DNA of 64,000 nt from Synechococcus sp. HK01-R (GTDB taxonomy: Bacteria > Cyanobacteriota > Cyanobacteriia > PCC-6307 > Cyanobiaceae): contig NZ_CP059059.1 of NCBI RefSeq assembly GCF_014217855.1, positions 496,001 to 560,000 of the forward strand. The letters are read 5' to 3'. Each line of letters begins with the position of its first letter. The stretch's first letter is position 1. The notes beneath the pieces were generated by a model. The model saw only the letters and a program-made list of their open reading frames with translations. It was not told the DNA's origin and ran no database searches. Shown here one piece after another: positions 8,779 to 17,678 of the stretch. The translations under genes were made by a program, and so were the position numbers.

Positions 8779-9540
8779 TCAGGCGGGCGGACGTCCATCA
8801 GCGCTGCGCACGGGCGAAGAATCATGTGCGGCTTCCGGCCGCTGGTCATAAAAACTGAGCCGCAACTTCAACTGGGTGAGCACCGGACCAGGGGCCGCTG
8901 CCTTGTTGGCATCAGAGCGCTCCACCTCCACACCACGGATCTCCAGATCGCTGGACTGCACCAGCAATTCCAGCGCCTCCATTCGACGCAGAAACGCTTG
9001 AACCGCCTGATACGAACCCCGCAGCTGCAGCAGCACGCTGGTGGCCTCGTAGCCCCGGGCGGCGAGCGGATCCCTGGGGGCCTTGGCCGCGCCTGTGTCC
9101 TTGCCGTTGGCAGCTTTCGTCTTAGCCGGCTTCCCCTTGCCAGTCTTGCCGGACTCGAGAGCGGCCGGCGGAACCGGTTCATAAAGCTCGATCGCCACAC
9201 CGGTGGCCACAGCAATCCGGCTGAGCTGGGCCAGGAAGGTCTGAATCTGGCCCTTGCCGGCCAGCAGCTTCACCAGCAAGGCCTGCTGCTCCTGCATGGA
9301 GCGTTCCTGCTCCTCCGCCTTGGCCAGCTGCCCCTCCAACAGTGGCAAGGTCGCCTGCTTCGCCTTCAGCTCCCCGAGGCGCCTTTGCTGGGCGTTCAGC
9401 CGCTGCCAACGGGGCCAGCCATCCAGCGCCAGCAAACCGAGAGCCACCAGCCCCCCCAGCACAATCGGCGCCCCCAGCAGCAGACGCTTCCGACTGAAGC
9501 CTCTCCTCCAGGTGGGTTGAGTCGAGCTGAGGTTGGTCAC
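8779..9540 (-). CDS. pilO: Type IV pilus inner-membrane platform protein PilO-like
   Basis: 253 residues. One N-terminal transmembrane segment (about 22-44, LLLGAPIVLGGLVALGLLAL), a coiled-coil stretch (about 50-100, rich in Gln/Glu/Lys) and a small C-terminal alpha/beta domain (TSVLLQLRGSYQAVQAFLRRMEALELL), which is the PilO architecture. PilO pairs with PilN to align the pilus machine between the inner membrane and the PilQ secretin. Its GTG start (9540) overlaps the upstream gene's TGA as GTGA, indicating translational coupling. A low-complexity insert (KTGKGKPAKTKAANGK) sits before the ferredoxin-like domain. Confidence 0.82.
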   Translation of the reverse strand: MTNLSSTQPTWRRGFSRKRLLLGAPIVLGGLVALGLLALDGWPRWQRLNAQQRRLGELKAKQATLPLLEGQLAKAEEQERSMQEQQALLVKLLAGKGQIQTFLAQLSRIAVATGVAIELYEPVPPAALESGKTGKGKPAKTKAANGKDTGAAKAPRDPLAARGYEATSVLLQLRGSYQAVQAFLRRMEALELLVQSSDLEIRGVEVERSDANKAAAPGPVLTQLKLRLSFYDQRPEAAHDSSPVRSADGRPPA

Positions 9541-11108
9541 AGCGCCACCCCTGCCTGTTGCAGCAAGCGATAGCGGGCCGCCAGGCCATCAGCGCCGAGC
9601 GCCTCGAGCTCCGCCAGGGACGGCCGGGCCGCCGGGTCCAGGGTCCAGCGGAGCGAGAACGTCAGCGCTGCCGGCCGCTCCTTGTCGGCGTCGGGGCTCG
9701 TGATTTTGGCCACCTCGACCCCATCGGCTGCGCTCATCGGCAGAGCTGCCAGAGCCAGCACCAACGCATTGATGCGCTCCAACGGCCCTGGGGCCATGGC
9801 GGCGGCCACCTCCCCTGAGATCTGGATCGCGTCCCCCTGCACCCGCACCGACTGCAGTTGCACGCCCCCAGGGGTCACCCGGCGCAGTTGCTCCAGCAGG
9901 GCCGATCCGGAACGCACCGCCACCAGCTGTTCCGCAAGACGGGTGTTGTCCTTGCGCAGCGCCGCTGTGCGGGCGCGCATCCGGCGCAGTCGACTCTCTG
10001 CCGCAGTCACCCGTGCTTCCACCGGCAGCAATGCCGCCAAGGCACGGGCCTGCTCAGCCTCACGCCACCCCATCGCTCCCAGCAGCAGCAGCGTCAGCAG
10101 CAGCACACCTCCACCGACCAGCGATCCCCGCAGCAGCAGCGGTCGGGTGGGCAGCTCGCCGGCCTCAGCAACGGCCAGGCCAAGCTCCTGGCGCCGTTCC
10201 TGCAGCAGGTCGATGGATGACGCCGCCGCGGTGATCGGGGCCTGGTCTGGCAAAGCCAGTGCCAGCAACGATGGCTGCCCCTCCCCTTCAGCCATTGGGC
10301 ACCAGGCCAGCTGCTGCTGCCGGGCCTCCTGGGGGGCAGTGATCCACCAGCGAGCGGGCTGCGTCGAGGCTCCCCCCTGGTGCCGCCAGGCCGCCAACAG
10401 CTGCTGCACCTGATGCTCAAGCTCAGCCCCGGCAGGCAAGTAACGATCGAGCTCCGGCAGGCCATGGCGCAGGAGCAGCAACCGCCAGCCGCGGCCCTGC
10501 TGCAGAAGCCAGACCAGGTCCCCGCCAGCCTCCCCTAACCGGACCACCAGTTGCCGACGGGCGGCCGCCAGCAGCCAATCCACCTGTTGCAGGCGCAGAT
10601 CAGCCGCCTCGATCACCGCCACCCAGGCCTGCAGCAGCATCCGCTCGGTACCCACCAGCACCTGCTCGCCTCCGGCTGTCTCCGGAGACTCCAGCGCGAG
10701 GTAGGCCTCTGCAAGAGGAAAGGGCCAGCCGAGCTCAGGCTGAAGCGCGCGCAGATCATCACTGCTGGCCAGGCGCCCAGCAGCAGGCGGCTCCAAGAGA
10801 CGCCACTGGCCAGCCTCCAGGGGCAGCATCAGGTGCAGATCCACAACGGTGGGGGGCAGGCCGCTCTCCAGCAACAGATCAGCGATGAACTCCGCCAGAG
10901 CCTCCCGTTGCAACGGCAGGCCATCTCGACAGATGTCCGCCGGCAAGTTGGCCGCTCGATGGCACCAGGCATCCTGCTGCCACCACATCAATTCCAACTG
11001 ATCGGAAGCCGGTGCCAGCCACACCGCCTGGCGCGCCATCAACGACCGCCATCCGGCCTGGGCCCGCTCCAAAGCGGGAACGCGCTCGATCAGTGCTCCC
11101 AGCTCCAA
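9537..11108 (-). CDS. PilN-like pilus assembly protein with a long PilM-like N-terminal region
   Basis: 523 residues. The C-terminal 225 residues match PilN: a SIDLLQERRQ segment (residues 298-307) resembling the PilM-binding INLLPxR motif, one transmembrane helix (about 325-347), a coiled coil (350-400) and a ferredoxin-like domain (GGVQLQSVRVQGDAIQISGEV). Residues 1-290 are cytoplasmic in character with weak similarity in layout to the actin-like PilM (VVDLHLMLP, LLGEAGGDLVWLLQQGRGWRLLLLRHG), so this may be a PilM-PilN fusion or a degenerate PilM joined to PilN; no separate pilM is seen in this cluster. The start is a TTG at 11108 just after an in-frame stop; ATG at 11039 (MARQAVW) is the alternative. 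It is coupled to pilO by a 4-base overlap. Confidence 0.75.
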   Translation of the reverse strand: MELGALIERVPALERAQAGWRSLMARQAVWLAPASDQLELMWWQQDAWCHRAANLPADICRDGLPLQREALAEFIADLLLESGLPPTVVDLHLMLPLEAGQWRLLEPPAAGRLASSDDLRALQPELGWPFPLAEAYLALESPETAGGEQVLVGTERMLLQAWVAVIEAADLRLQQVDWLLAAARRQLVVRLGEAGGDLVWLLQQGRGWRLLLLRHGLPELDRYLPAGAELEHQVQQLLAAWRHQGGASTQPARWWITAPQEARQQQLAWCPMAEGEGQPSLLALALPDQAPITAAASSIDLLQERRQELGLAVAEAGELPTRPLLLRGSLVGGGVLLLTLLLLGAMGWREAEQARALAALLPVEARVTAAESRLRRMRARTAALRKDNTRLAEQLVAVRSGSALLEQLRRVTPGGVQLQSVRVQGDAIQISGEVAAAMAPGPLERINALVLALAALPMSAADGVEVAKITSPDADKERPAALTFSLRWTLDPAARPSLAELEALGADGLAARYRLLQQAGVAL

Positions 11109-11141
11109 GATCCGAGGAGGCCTTTAACGACACGGTATCGA

Positions 11142-12305
11142 CTAAACCCAGGGCACGCCGCTACCCACCGCCTCGCGGTGATGCCGGAAGCCATGACGAT
11201 CCAGCTGCTGCAGGAGGCCCTCCAAAATGCGTGGCACCAGATCAGGACCCTCAAAAATCCAACCGGTGTAGAGCTGCACGAGAGAAGCCCCGGCCGTAAT
11301 CCGCTCCCAGGCCGCCTCTGGGGAATCGATGCCACCCACCCCGATCAGGGGCAGAGCAGGCCCGGCGGTGGCCCGCAGGCGCCGCATGACCTCCAGAGCA
11401 CGGTGGCGCAGGGGCGCACCGCTGAGGCCTCCGGCCTCTTCCGCCAGGCTGCGACCAGTCTGGGGAAGCAAGCGCTGCTCCAGGCCGAGACGATCCAGAC
11501 TGGTGTTCACGGCGATCACCCCCGCCAGTCCTTCCTCGAAAGCGAGGCGTGCGATGCCATCAATCGCATCGTCTTCGAGGTCTGGGGCGATCTTGACCAG
11601 CAAGGGTGGGCAGGCCGGCAAGCGACGCAGGCGCTCCACCAGCCGACGCAACTGCACCGAATCCTGGAGCTCCCGTAAGCCAGGAGTGTTCGGTGAACTC
11701 ACGTTGATCACCGCATAGTCAGCCAAGGGGGCCAGCAGCTCCAGCGAAGAGGCGTAGTCATCGGGAGCAAGCTCGAGGGGGGTGACCTTCGATTTGCCCA
11801 GGTTGATGCCGAGCACCGCCGGACGCTGACCTGGTGCCGCCAGGGCCTGGCGCTCCAAGGTGCGGAGCATCGCCTCCGCCCCATCGTTGTTGAAACCCAT
11901 CCGGTTGAGAGCAGCCCGTTCCGCCGCTAGCCGGAACAACCGCGGGCGGGGATTACCGGGCTGGCGATGCCAAGTGACCGTGCCCACCTCCGCAAATCCA
12001 AACCCGAAGCGATCCCAGAGCCCAGCAGCCACACCGTTCTTATCGAACCCGGCCGCCAGGCCGACCGGATTGGCGAAGCGACAGCCAAACAGCACCTGCT
12101 CCAGGCGCAGATCGCGCCGTTGCAGTTCGGCCGCAACCCCCTGCAGCACGGTGGAGACCCCTGGCCAGTTGCGACGCAAACTGGCTTGCCCAAGAGCGAG
12201 CAGCGCCGATCGGCTCAACTGCTCCGCATCCACGCCCTCATCGCGGGCAAGCAAGGGACCCAACCAACGTTGGTAGAAGCCTCCCGTAGAGAACGGCTCG
12301 GCCAT
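11142..12305 (-). CDS. pyrD: Dihydroorotate dehydrogenase (quinone), class 2
   Basis: Oxidises dihydroorotate to orotate with quinone as acceptor in pyrimidine synthesis; membrane-associated flavoprotein. 387 residues from ATG 12305 ([16 protein letters not shown]). The N-terminal helical extension typical of the membrane-bound class 2 enzymes is present, followed by [66 protein letters not shown] (catalytic Ser region), KIAPDLEDD and the FMN-phosphate loop [11 protein letters not shown]. The frame is open further upstream to 12398, but that part overlaps rnhA and is low complexity. rnhA ends 8 bases upstream, suggesting a shared transcript. Confidence 0.96.
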   Translation of the reverse strand: MAEPFSTGGFYQRWLGPLLARDEGVDAEQLSRSALLALGQASLRRNWPGVSTVLQGVAAELQRRDLRLEQVLFGCRFANPVGLAAGFDKNGVAAGLWDRFGFGFAEVGTVTWHRQPGNPRPRLFRLAAERAALNRMGFNNDGAEAMLRTLERQALAAPGQRPAVLGINLGKSKVTPLELAPDDYASSLELLAPLADYAVINVSSPNTPGLRELQDSVQLRRLVERLRRLPACPPLLVKIAPDLEDDAIDGIARLAFEEGLAGVIAVNTSLDRLGLEQRLLPQTGRSLAEEAGGLSGAPLRHRALEVMRRLRATAGPALPLIGVGGIDSPEAAWERITAGASLVQLYTGWIFEGPDLVPRILEGLLQQLDRHGFRHHREAVGSGVPWV

Positions 12306-12313
12306 TGGCCCCC

Positions 12314-13087
12314 TTAGTTCTGTTCTGATCCTGCCTCGGCACGTTGCAAGCGCCAGCGGCGCCCCTCCTCGAGGGGCTCCACCCACCAGTCGCGCCATCG
12401 CCAGGGACCATCCCGATCCTGGAGTCGGGCCAGGGGCTGCTCCACCAGCTGGGCCAGCTCCACCGCTGTGAGGCCATAGCCACCCTGGGCAAGACGATCA
12501 GCGAGCTCCAGGCGACTGAGCAGTCGCTGCAATGAGGCTGGGGCCGGGGCCTCCTCCAAGGCCGCTGGGGCAGAAGCACCTGCAGCAGGAGCGGATCCCG
12601 ACGCGCCGAGCACAGGACGCTCTCCTCGGGAGAAGGCCACGGCGATCTGATCCACGCGGTCGTTATCGGGGTCGCCGCTGTGCCCTTTCACGTAGGCCAG
12701 GGGCACATCCGGCAGCCGGGCGCGATCCAGGGCCTGCCAGAGATCCTGATTGAGCACGGGTTTACCAGCAGCGGTCTTCCATCCCTTGCGTTTCCAGCCG
12801 GCCATCCAAGAGCCGAGCCCATCAATCAGATATTTGCTGTCGGTACGCAAGCGCAGATCAGGGTGGCGGGGCAACTCCTTAAGCCGCTCCAGCACAGCCA
12901 GAGCCGCCTGCAACTCCATCCGATTGTTCGTGGTGGCCGGATCTGAACCGCCGAATTCCTCCACACTGCCATCCTCAAAGCGCAACAGCGCTCCCCAGCC
13001 CCCCGGGCCGGGGTTCCCGCTGCAGGCCCCATCGGTGGCCGCTGCCACCACCCGGCCGCGAGCGTCGCGATCGGTCTTGTCAGCCAT
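12314..13087 (-). CDS. rnhA: Ribonuclease HI with C-terminal extension
   Basis: Degrades the RNA strand of RNA-DNA hybrids. 257 residues, about 100 longer than bacterial RNase HI. The catalytic set is visible: Asp19 ([14 protein letters not shown]), Glu58 (NNRMEL), Asp83 (RTDSKYL), His136 (KGHSGDPDN) and Asp146 (RVDQIA). After residue 155 comes an Ala/Pro-rich linker and a 90-residue domain ([31 protein letters not shown]...[10 protein letters not shown]) rich in Trp/Arg, a lineage-type extension of unknown role that could bind nucleic acid. Upstream of pyrD in the same direction; divergent from the DUF3747 gene. Confidence 0.95.
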   Translation of the reverse strand: MADKTDRDARGRVVAAATDGACSGNPGPGGWGALLRFEDGSVEEFGGSDPATTNNRMELQAALAVLERLKELPRHPDLRLRTDSKYLIDGLGSWMAGWKRKGWKTAAGKPVLNQDLWQALDRARLPDVPLAYVKGHSGDPDNDRVDQIAVAFSRGERPVLGASGSAPAAGASAPAALEEAPAPASLQRLLSRLELADRLAQGGYGLTAVELAQLVEQPLARLQDRDGPWRWRDWWVEPLEEGRRWRLQRAEAGSEQN

Positions 13088-13149
13088 TGGTTTCGATGCA
13101 AAAGGTTCGGTACAACACGGATTGCGTTCCCACCCAGGAGTTCCCCGCC

Positions 13150-13833
13150 ATGCCGCGAACCTACCCCGGAAGCCTGGTGGCCGGACTGCTGCTCAGCCTG
13201 AGTGGATTGCCGCTGCTGGCGGCGGGGCTCTTCGACAGCCAGCCCCTCAATCAGGAGCGCTTTGCCGTACTGGCGCAGGCAGTGGGACGCAACAGCTGGA
13301 AACTGCTGGTGCTGGAACAGATCCAAAAACGCCCTCTCTGCTGGGAAGAACGCCGCGACGGTCTGGTGAACCCATCCCTGAATGACTTCGATTTCTCGGG
13401 GATCTGCAGCCGCTACCTCGACAGCAACGGCTACTCCCTGAGGGCCGGTGGCGAAGACATGGACAAACGCTTCCGGCTGCGGATTGAAGACGATCGCAAT
13501 GGCTTGGTGCTGTTGGCCATCGACCCGGATCGGGGGGTGCCGATTCCAGTGGCACGCGCCAGCCGCTACCGCCGCGATCGCAATGCCTTTGTGAAGCTGA
13601 ACCTTGAACCTGGCTGGGCTCTAGAGCGACGGGCTTACCAGGGGCGCACCCTCAGCCACGTGTATTTCGCCAATCCCTCTCCCACGAACCGACTTCTGGC
13701 CCTGTCAGGGGAGAGCGACACAACCGGTGGCTTCCGCAGACTGGGCCAACCTTCGGCGCCAGAGGCGCCGAGAATCAGCAGCCTGGCCGGACGTGGCCCG
13801 GTTCGCCTGGAGGTGATTCCTTACAGGCCTTGA
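13150..13833 (+). CDS. Exported DUF3747 family protein
   Basis: 227 residues. ATG 13150 is preceded by CAGGAG at a good distance and begins a signal peptide ([26 protein letters not shown], cleavage near residue 26). An in-frame start at 13087 is less likely. The mature domain has the DUF3747 pattern: [60 protein letters not shown] with two conserved Cys, then [21 protein letters not shown]. The family is cyanobacterial, exported and of unknown function. A low-complexity tail follows (residues about 190-227). Confidence 0.88.
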   Translation: MPRTYPGSLVAGLLLSLSGLPLLAAGLFDSQPLNQERFAVLAQAVGRNSWKLLVLEQIQKRPLCWEERRDGLVNPSLNDFDFSGICSRYLDSNGYSLRAGGEDMDKRFRLRIEDDRNGLVLLAIDPDRGVPIPVARASRYRRDRNAFVKLNLEPGWALERRAYQGRTLSHVYFANPSPTNRLLALSGESDTTGGFRRLGQPSAPEAPRISSLAGRGPVRLEVIPYRP

Positions 13834-13913
13834 GCGGATCCAATCGCCGCAGCTTGCGATCAGACAGTTGAAAGAGCGCACGATCACAGCAGCGCAGCAT
13901 CCTCCTCCGAATT

Positions 13914-13919
13914 AATTTT
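13914..13919 (+). promoter_or_regulatory. Candidate -10 element of the intergenic small RNA
   Basis: TAATTT within an AT-rich patch (GAATTAATTTTG, 13909-13920) that stands out in GC-rich surroundings, 6 bases before the proposed transcript start near 13925. No convincing -35 box is visible. Confidence 0.35.
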
Positions 13920-13924
13920 GCAAA

Positions 13925-14021
13925 GTGTGAGGAGTGCTGAGCGCCTCTTCAGGGTCGAAACAAGGACAGACTCCTGCAATGCGTTCCACTCAAAGCTCCG
14001 CCTACGGCGGGGCTTTTTTTT
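13925..14021 (+). ncRNA. Candidate Yfr2-like small RNA
   Basis: An intergenic segment ending in a strong terminator. Seen directly: an AGGAGT (13930-13935) / ACTCCT (13970-13975) stem enclosing a loop that contains CGAAACAAGGACA; a single-stranded spacer; then a terminator hairpin (13992-14014) with a run of eight T. The 5' end GTGTGAGGAGT (13925-13935) is an exact complement of ACUCCUCACAC, the unpaired core of the cyanobacterial sRNA Yfr1 as I remember it. Yfr2-family RNAs of picocyanobacteria have a similar length (roughly 65-100 nt), a 5' stem-loop with GGAAACA-type loop motifs and a 3' terminator; the loop here matches that motif only in part. It could instead be the 3' UTR of the DUF3747 gene. 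Confidence 0.5.
13992..14021 (+). terminator. Strong rho-independent terminator, plus strand
   Basis: Eleven-bp stem AAAGCTCCGCC / GGCGGGGCTTT (one G-U pair), loop TAC, then a T-run ending at 14021. It ends either the candidate small RNA or the DUF3747 transcript. Confidence 0.88.
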
Positions 14022-14039
14022 GCCCTTGACTCAGTCATC

Positions 14040-14065
14040 AAAAAGCCGGCCCCAAGGGACCGGCT
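14040..14065 (-). terminator. Terminator of the rplJ-rplL operon
   Basis: Read on the minus strand: AGCCGGTCCC TT GGGGCCGGCT stem-loop (one G-U pair) followed by TTTT, starting about 30 bases after the rplL stop codon. It sits back to back with the plus-strand terminator at 13992-14021. Confidence 0.85.
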
Positions 14066-14096
14066 GTGAAAACGACAGGGGGAAGACCCCTTGCGA

Positions 14097-14489
14097 TCAC
14101 TTGAGGGTGACCTTGCCGCCGGCCTCTTCGATGGCCTTCTTGAGGGCTTCAGCTTCATCCTTGGACACACCTTCTTTGATGGCCTTAGGAGCAGCTTCAA
14201 CCATGGCCTTCGCGTCGCCCAGGCCAAGGCCAGTGGCTTCACGGACAGCCTTGAGGACCTTGATCTTGGCGGAGGCATCGAAACCTTCCAGCACAACATC
14301 AAATTCGGTCTTCTCTTCGGCGGCTTCACCACCGCCACCGGCGGCGGCGCCAGGAGCGGCCATCACCACACCAGCAGATGCGGCAGCGGACACACCGAAG
14401 GCCTCTTCGATCTGCTTGACGAGCTCGGAAGCTTCAAGCAGCGAGAGGGTTTTCAGCGATTCGAGAATTTCGTCGGTTTTTGCAGACAT
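14097..14489 (-). CDS. rplL: 50S ribosomal protein L7/L12
   Basis: Forms the flexible ribosomal stalk that recruits and activates translational GTPases. 130 residues: N-terminal dimerisation domain ([29 protein letters not shown]), an Ala/Gly-rich hinge ([16 protein letters not shown]) and the C-terminal domain ([29 protein letters not shown]...KVTLK). Last gene of the minus-strand r-protein block, 47 bases after rplJ. Confidence 0.98.
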   Translation of the reverse strand: MSAKTDEILESLKTLSLLEASELVKQIEEAFGVSAAASAGVVMAAPGAAAGGGGEAAEEKTEFDVVLEGFDASAKIKVLKAVREATGLGLGDAKAMVEAAPKAIKEGVSKDEAEALKKAIEEAGGKVTLK

Positions 14490-14536
14490 GGGTGGGAATC
14501 AGCAACAGATCAAAAAAACAGTCGGGTCGAAGACGA

Positions 14537-15064
14537 TCAGCTGTCGCCGGATTCGGCGTGCTGCTTGAGCGCCCGAGCAAGACCGGAGGGAACCTCGTTG
14601 ATGCCAACAGCCACCTTGGTGGCCACAGCATTGATCGCACCGGCGATCTGGGCCATGAGCACCTCCTTGGAGGGGAGGTCGCCGATGGCTTTGATCTCAT
14701 CCGTGGATAGAAGCTTGCCTTCGAAGAGGCCGCCCTTGGTCTCGGATTTCTTGGTTTCCTTCTGGAAGGCCTGAAGGGCCTTAACAGCACCACCGACATC
14801 GCCCTTGACCAGAACGAAGGCATTGGTGCCGCTCAGAAGAGCGTCGAGATTTGACCAGACACTGTCACCATCAATGGCACGACGCATCAAGGTGTTTTTG
14901 GTCACCTTGCACACACCGTTACTGGCCTGCAGACGGGTCCGCAGATCAGACATCTCCTTGATGGAAAGACCCTGGTAATCCAGGACCAGTGCCATTTCGG
15001 ACTCACCGAGGAGCTGCTTGAGCTCTTCGACGATCTGTTGCTTGCTCTCCAGCGTGCGGCCCAT
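14537..15064 (-). CDS. rplJ: 50S ribosomal protein L10
   Basis: Base of the L7/L12 stalk; binds 23S rRNA and, in many bacteria, its own mRNA leader to repress rplJ-rplL. 175 residues. Family pattern: [36 protein letters not shown] at the N-terminus, then [13 protein letters not shown] and the C-terminal helix carrying L7/L12 binding sites ([21 protein letters not shown]...). Preceded by a 243-base leader with structured RNA. Confidence 0.98.
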   Translation of the reverse strand: MGRTLESKQQIVEELKQLLGESEMALVLDYQGLSIKEMSDLRTRLQASNGVCKVTKNTLMRRAIDGDSVWSNLDALLSGTNAFVLVKGDVGGAVKALQAFQKETKKSETKGGLFEGKLLSTDEIKAIGDLPSKEVLMAQIAGAINAVATKVAVGINEVPSGLARALKQHAESGDS

Positions 15065-15307
15065 AGGAATTGGATCGGATCGAGGGGAACAAGCTGGGCA
15101 CGCGGCCGATCAACACTTCCGAAGAAGCGGAGGCCGCGTGTCGATCCAATCCCCGAAGGGACAAAAAACCGTCGCGTCTGCCTCGGCAGGATTTACGAAT
15201 CGCTCGAATGCTCGTTGAGAACGATCGAGTGGTTCACCCGCTGTCTATGGCCGGGCGCGTGCCCGTCTGGCTTTCGCCAGCTCATCAATTTACATCAACG
15301 AGGGGGC
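15065..15307 (-). ncRNA. Ribosomal protein L10 mRNA leader (autoregulatory)
   Basis: The rplA-rplJ gap has no gene but is rich in structure on the minus strand: a GAAA-capped hairpin CTGGCGAAAGCCAG (15267-15280), an adjacent inverted repeat CGGGCACGCGCCCG (15252-15265), and then ATAGACAGCGGGTG just downstream, close to the AGACAGCAGGUG-type conserved core that I associate with bacterial L10 leaders. In those, L10(L7/L12) binds the leader to repress translation or trigger attenuation. The position directly upstream of rplJ fits. Assignment rests on the motif and position; covariance search was not possible. Confidence 0.7.
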
Positions 15308-16015
15308 TTACGCCTCCTGCTTGATGTCTTGGAGAGCGGAATAGTCCACCTGCACCGAGGGGCCCATGGTGGAGGTCACATACAAGCTCTTCCAGTAACG
15401 GCCCTTGGCACCACTGGGCTTGTTGCGATCAATGGTCTCCTGAAGCGTCTTGAGGTTCTCCAGCAGAGCATCGGCCGTGAAGCTTGCTTTGCCGAAACGC
15501 ACATGCACGATGCCGGTGCGATCGGCACGGAACTCGAGTTTGCCGGCCTTGAATTCCTTGATGGCACCTGCAAGGTCAGTCGTCACAGTGCCGGCCTTGG
15601 GGTTAGGCATCAGGCCACGGGGGCCAAGCACGCGACCGAGTTTCGCCACCTTGGGCATCATGTCGGGGGTGGCGATCAGGAGATCGAAGTTCATCTCGCC
15701 CTTGGCGATGGAATCAACGAGATCGTCATCACCAGCAAGCTCAGCGCCAGCAGCCTTGGCTTCGGCGACCTTTTCACCGCGGGTCACCACTGCAATCCGC
15801 ACGGTCTGACCGGTGCCATTCGGCAGCGCGACGGTGGTGCGCAGCTGCTGATCGGTGTACTTGGGATCGATGCCGAGGCGCACATGGGCCTCCATCGTTT
15901 CGTCGAATTTGGCGGTGGCGTTCTCCTTGATCAGCTGAATCGCTTCAAGGGGTTCATAGGCCCGGTCCTCGATCTTCGTGACGAGGCTGGCCAGACGCTT
16001 GGAAAGTTTTGGCAT
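15308..16015 (-). CDS. rplA: 50S ribosomal protein L1
   Basis: Binds 23S rRNA at the mobile L1 stalk near the E site. 235 residues, standard for the family. Recognisable: [61 protein letters not shown] (the L1 signature) and the C-terminal [17 protein letters not shown]. Lies between rplK and the L10 leader. Confidence 0.98.
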   Translation of the reverse strand: MPKLSKRLASLVTKIEDRAYEPLEAIQLIKENATAKFDETMEAHVRLGIDPKYTDQQLRTTVALPNGTGQTVRIAVVTRGEKVAEAKAAGAELAGDDDLVDSIAKGEMNFDLLIATPDMMPKVAKLGRVLGPRGLMPNPKAGTVTTDLAGAIKEFKAGKLEFRADRTGIVHVRFGKASFTADALLENLKTLQETIDRNKPSGAKGRYWKSLYVTSTMGPSVQVDYSALQDIKQEA

Positions 16016-16098
16016 GACAGGGATGGGGTGCAGGCGACCAATCGGTCTCCCCCGGTAATGGGAACAGTGAAGCTGGAGGTGCGGAGTTGAGCAGCGCG

Positions 16099-16524
16099 TC
16101 AGTCGCTGATGGCGACGCCCATGTTGCGGGCGGTGCCTTCGATGATGCGCATGGCCGACTCAACGCTGGTGCAGTTGAGGTCAGGCAGCTTGGTCTTCGC
16201 AATCTCCTCGAGCTGGGCACGGCTGATGGAGCCAACGCTGCCCTTGGCGGACTGACCGGAACCCTTGTCGATTCCAGCGGCCTTAGTGATCAACACCGAC
16301 GCCGGAGGCGTCTTGGTGATGAAGGTGAAACTGCGGTCCTCGAAGACCGAAATCTCCACCGGAATCACATAACCGGCCTTGTCCTGAGTGCGGGCGTTGT
16401 ACTCCTTGCAGAACGCCATGATGTTGACCCCGTGCTGACCGAGGGCAGGACCCACCGGCGGTGCAGGGTTGGCTTTGCCGGCCTGAAGGGCCAGCTTGAT
16501 CACAGCTACGACTTTCTTGGCCAT
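16099..16524 (-). CDS. rplK: 50S ribosomal protein L11
   Basis: Binds the GTPase-associated region of 23S rRNA. 141 residues. N-terminal [33 protein letters not shown] and the C-terminal domain [37 protein letters not shown] are diagnostic. First r-protein gene after nusG in the block. Confidence 0.98.
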   Translation of the reverse strand: MAKKVVAVIKLALQAGKANPAPPVGPALGQHGVNIMAFCKEYNARTQDKAGYVIPVEISVFEDRSFTFITKTPPASVLITKAAGIDKGSGQSAKGSVGSISRAQLEEIAKTKLPDLNCTSVESAMRIIEGTARNMGVAISD

Positions 16525-16632
16525 CGGCTACAGGAGTTGGACATCTGCGGATCACCTGGCCCTCGGGACAGATGCGGCGGAGTAGCGAACCACCCCTCAG
16601 GCCGCCCTCCGCAGGGAGACGGCCGCCGCTGA

Positions 16633-17295
16633 TCAGTTCTGCTTGCTCACCTGAGAGAACTCGAGCTCGACCGGGGTTTCCCGGCCAAAGATCGACAGCA
16701 GAGCCTTGAGCTTGCTGCGCTCCCCTGCCACTTCGATCACCTCACCCTGGAAGTCTTTGAACGGACCGGCGGTCACCAGGATTTGGTCACCCTCGGTGAG
16801 ATCGACCTTGACGACGGTCTTCTTCTCAGCCGCCCGCTTGAAGATGCGGTCGACCTCCTGACGGCTAAGGGGCCGGGGCTTGATGTGGCCGCGAGCCTTA
16901 CCGGTGGCACGCCGATCTTCTGCACCCACGAAATTGATGACGTTTGGGGTGCTGCGGACCGCCATCATCGTGTCCTCGTCCAGCACCATGCGCACCAGCA
17001 CGTAGCCAGGGAAAACTTTCTCCTCGGTGGACTGACGGCTGCCGTCCTTCTTCACCTTCACCGCAGGAGTTTCGGGAATTTCAATCTCAAGGATGCGAGA
17101 GCTGACGCCGAGGGTGACAGCGCGCTGTTCCAGCGTTGCTTTCACCTTCTTTTCACAGCTCGAGGCCACCTGAACCGCGTACCACCGGGCCACGCTGGTG
17201 CGAGCCGCGGCCGAAGCCGTCCCCTCTTCACCCTCATTCGGTGCTGGCAGATCCAGCACCTCGGAGGTATCAGCTGTGAGGTCGACGTCAGACAC
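16633..17295 (-). CDS. nusG: Transcription termination/antitermination factor NusG
   Basis: Binds RNA polymerase, reduces pausing and links transcription to Rho or to ribosomes. 220 residues from GTG 17295 (VSDVDLTAD), chosen over an upstream TTG (17334) that adds a Pro-rich stretch; neither has a clear ribosome binding site. N-terminal NGN domain (RWYAVQVASSCEKKVKATLEQR ... FPGYVLVRMVLDEDTM, NVINFVGAEDRRATGK) and C-terminal KOW motif (EGDQILVTAGPFKDFQGEVIEV). The first 35 residues are an acidic, Ala-rich extension. It follows secE, as in most bacteria. Confidence 0.97.
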   Translation of the reverse strand: MSDVDLTADTSEVLDLPAPNEGEEGTASAAARTSVARWYAVQVASSCEKKVKATLEQRAVTLGVSSRILEIEIPETPAVKVKKDGSRQSTEEKVFPGYVLVRMVLDEDTMMAVRSTPNVINFVGAEDRRATGKARGHIKPRPLSRQEVDRIFKRAAEKKTVVKVDLTEGDQILVTAGPFKDFQGEVIEVAGERSKLKALLSIFGRETPVELEFSQVSKQN

Positions 17296-17361
17296 GGGCG
17301 AAGGAGAGGGAGGGAAAACGACGGGGGCAATCAAGGGTCCGACAACGGAACCGACGACGCC

Positions 17362-17601
17362 TCAACGGAACACCTGAGAAGCAGCCCAGCCGTAAAAACG
17401 ACTGAGGGCAGCGATGGCCGCAGCAGACAGACTGACCATCAAAATCACAGCGATCGATTCGCTGAAGAGCTGCTGACGACTCGGCCAGACCACCAGCTTG
17501 AGCTCCTCAAACGCGGCCGCCAGAAAGCCACCCTTTCGCCCCTCATCAGAGGGAGCTTGGGGCTGGCTCGCGGTGGTGTCCTCGGAAGTGGGGGTGGTCA
17601 C
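17362..17601 (-). CDS. secE: Preprotein translocase subunit SecE
   Basis: Single-span subunit stabilising SecY in the plasma and thylakoid membranes. 79 residues from GTG 17601 (VTTPTSEDTT); a TTG at 17649 would add 16 residues. The typical motif AAAFEELKLVVWPSRQQLFSESIAVILMVSLSAAAIAAL combines the cytosolic amphipathic helix with the single transmembrane helix. It is followed after a short gap by nusG. Confidence 0.95.
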   Translation of the reverse strand: MTTPTSEDTTASQPQAPSDEGRKGGFLAAAFEELKLVVWPSRQQLFSESIAVILMVSLSAAAIAALSRFYGWAASQVFR

Positions 17602-17678
17602 GGATCGGGGGCCGGAGCTGACACCGGTGCTGTCAGCACCTGCCGGCAAACAGACACCTTACCGGATGCCTGATCGGC

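Noticed and set aside
10551-11678. Plus-strand frame of 375 codons across pilN and pyrD
   Set aside because: It spans the junction of two well-supported minus-strand genes and is made of His/Gln/Arg-rich shadow sequence.
13925-13935. ACTCCTCACAC on the minus strand, identical to the Yfr1 core
   Set aside because: No flanking stem-loops and no terminator on the minus strand, so this is not a yfr1 gene; the plus-strand complement reading is preferred.
15038-16090. Plus-strand frame across rplA
   Set aside because: Antisense of ribosomal protein L1 and of the L10 leader; no homology.
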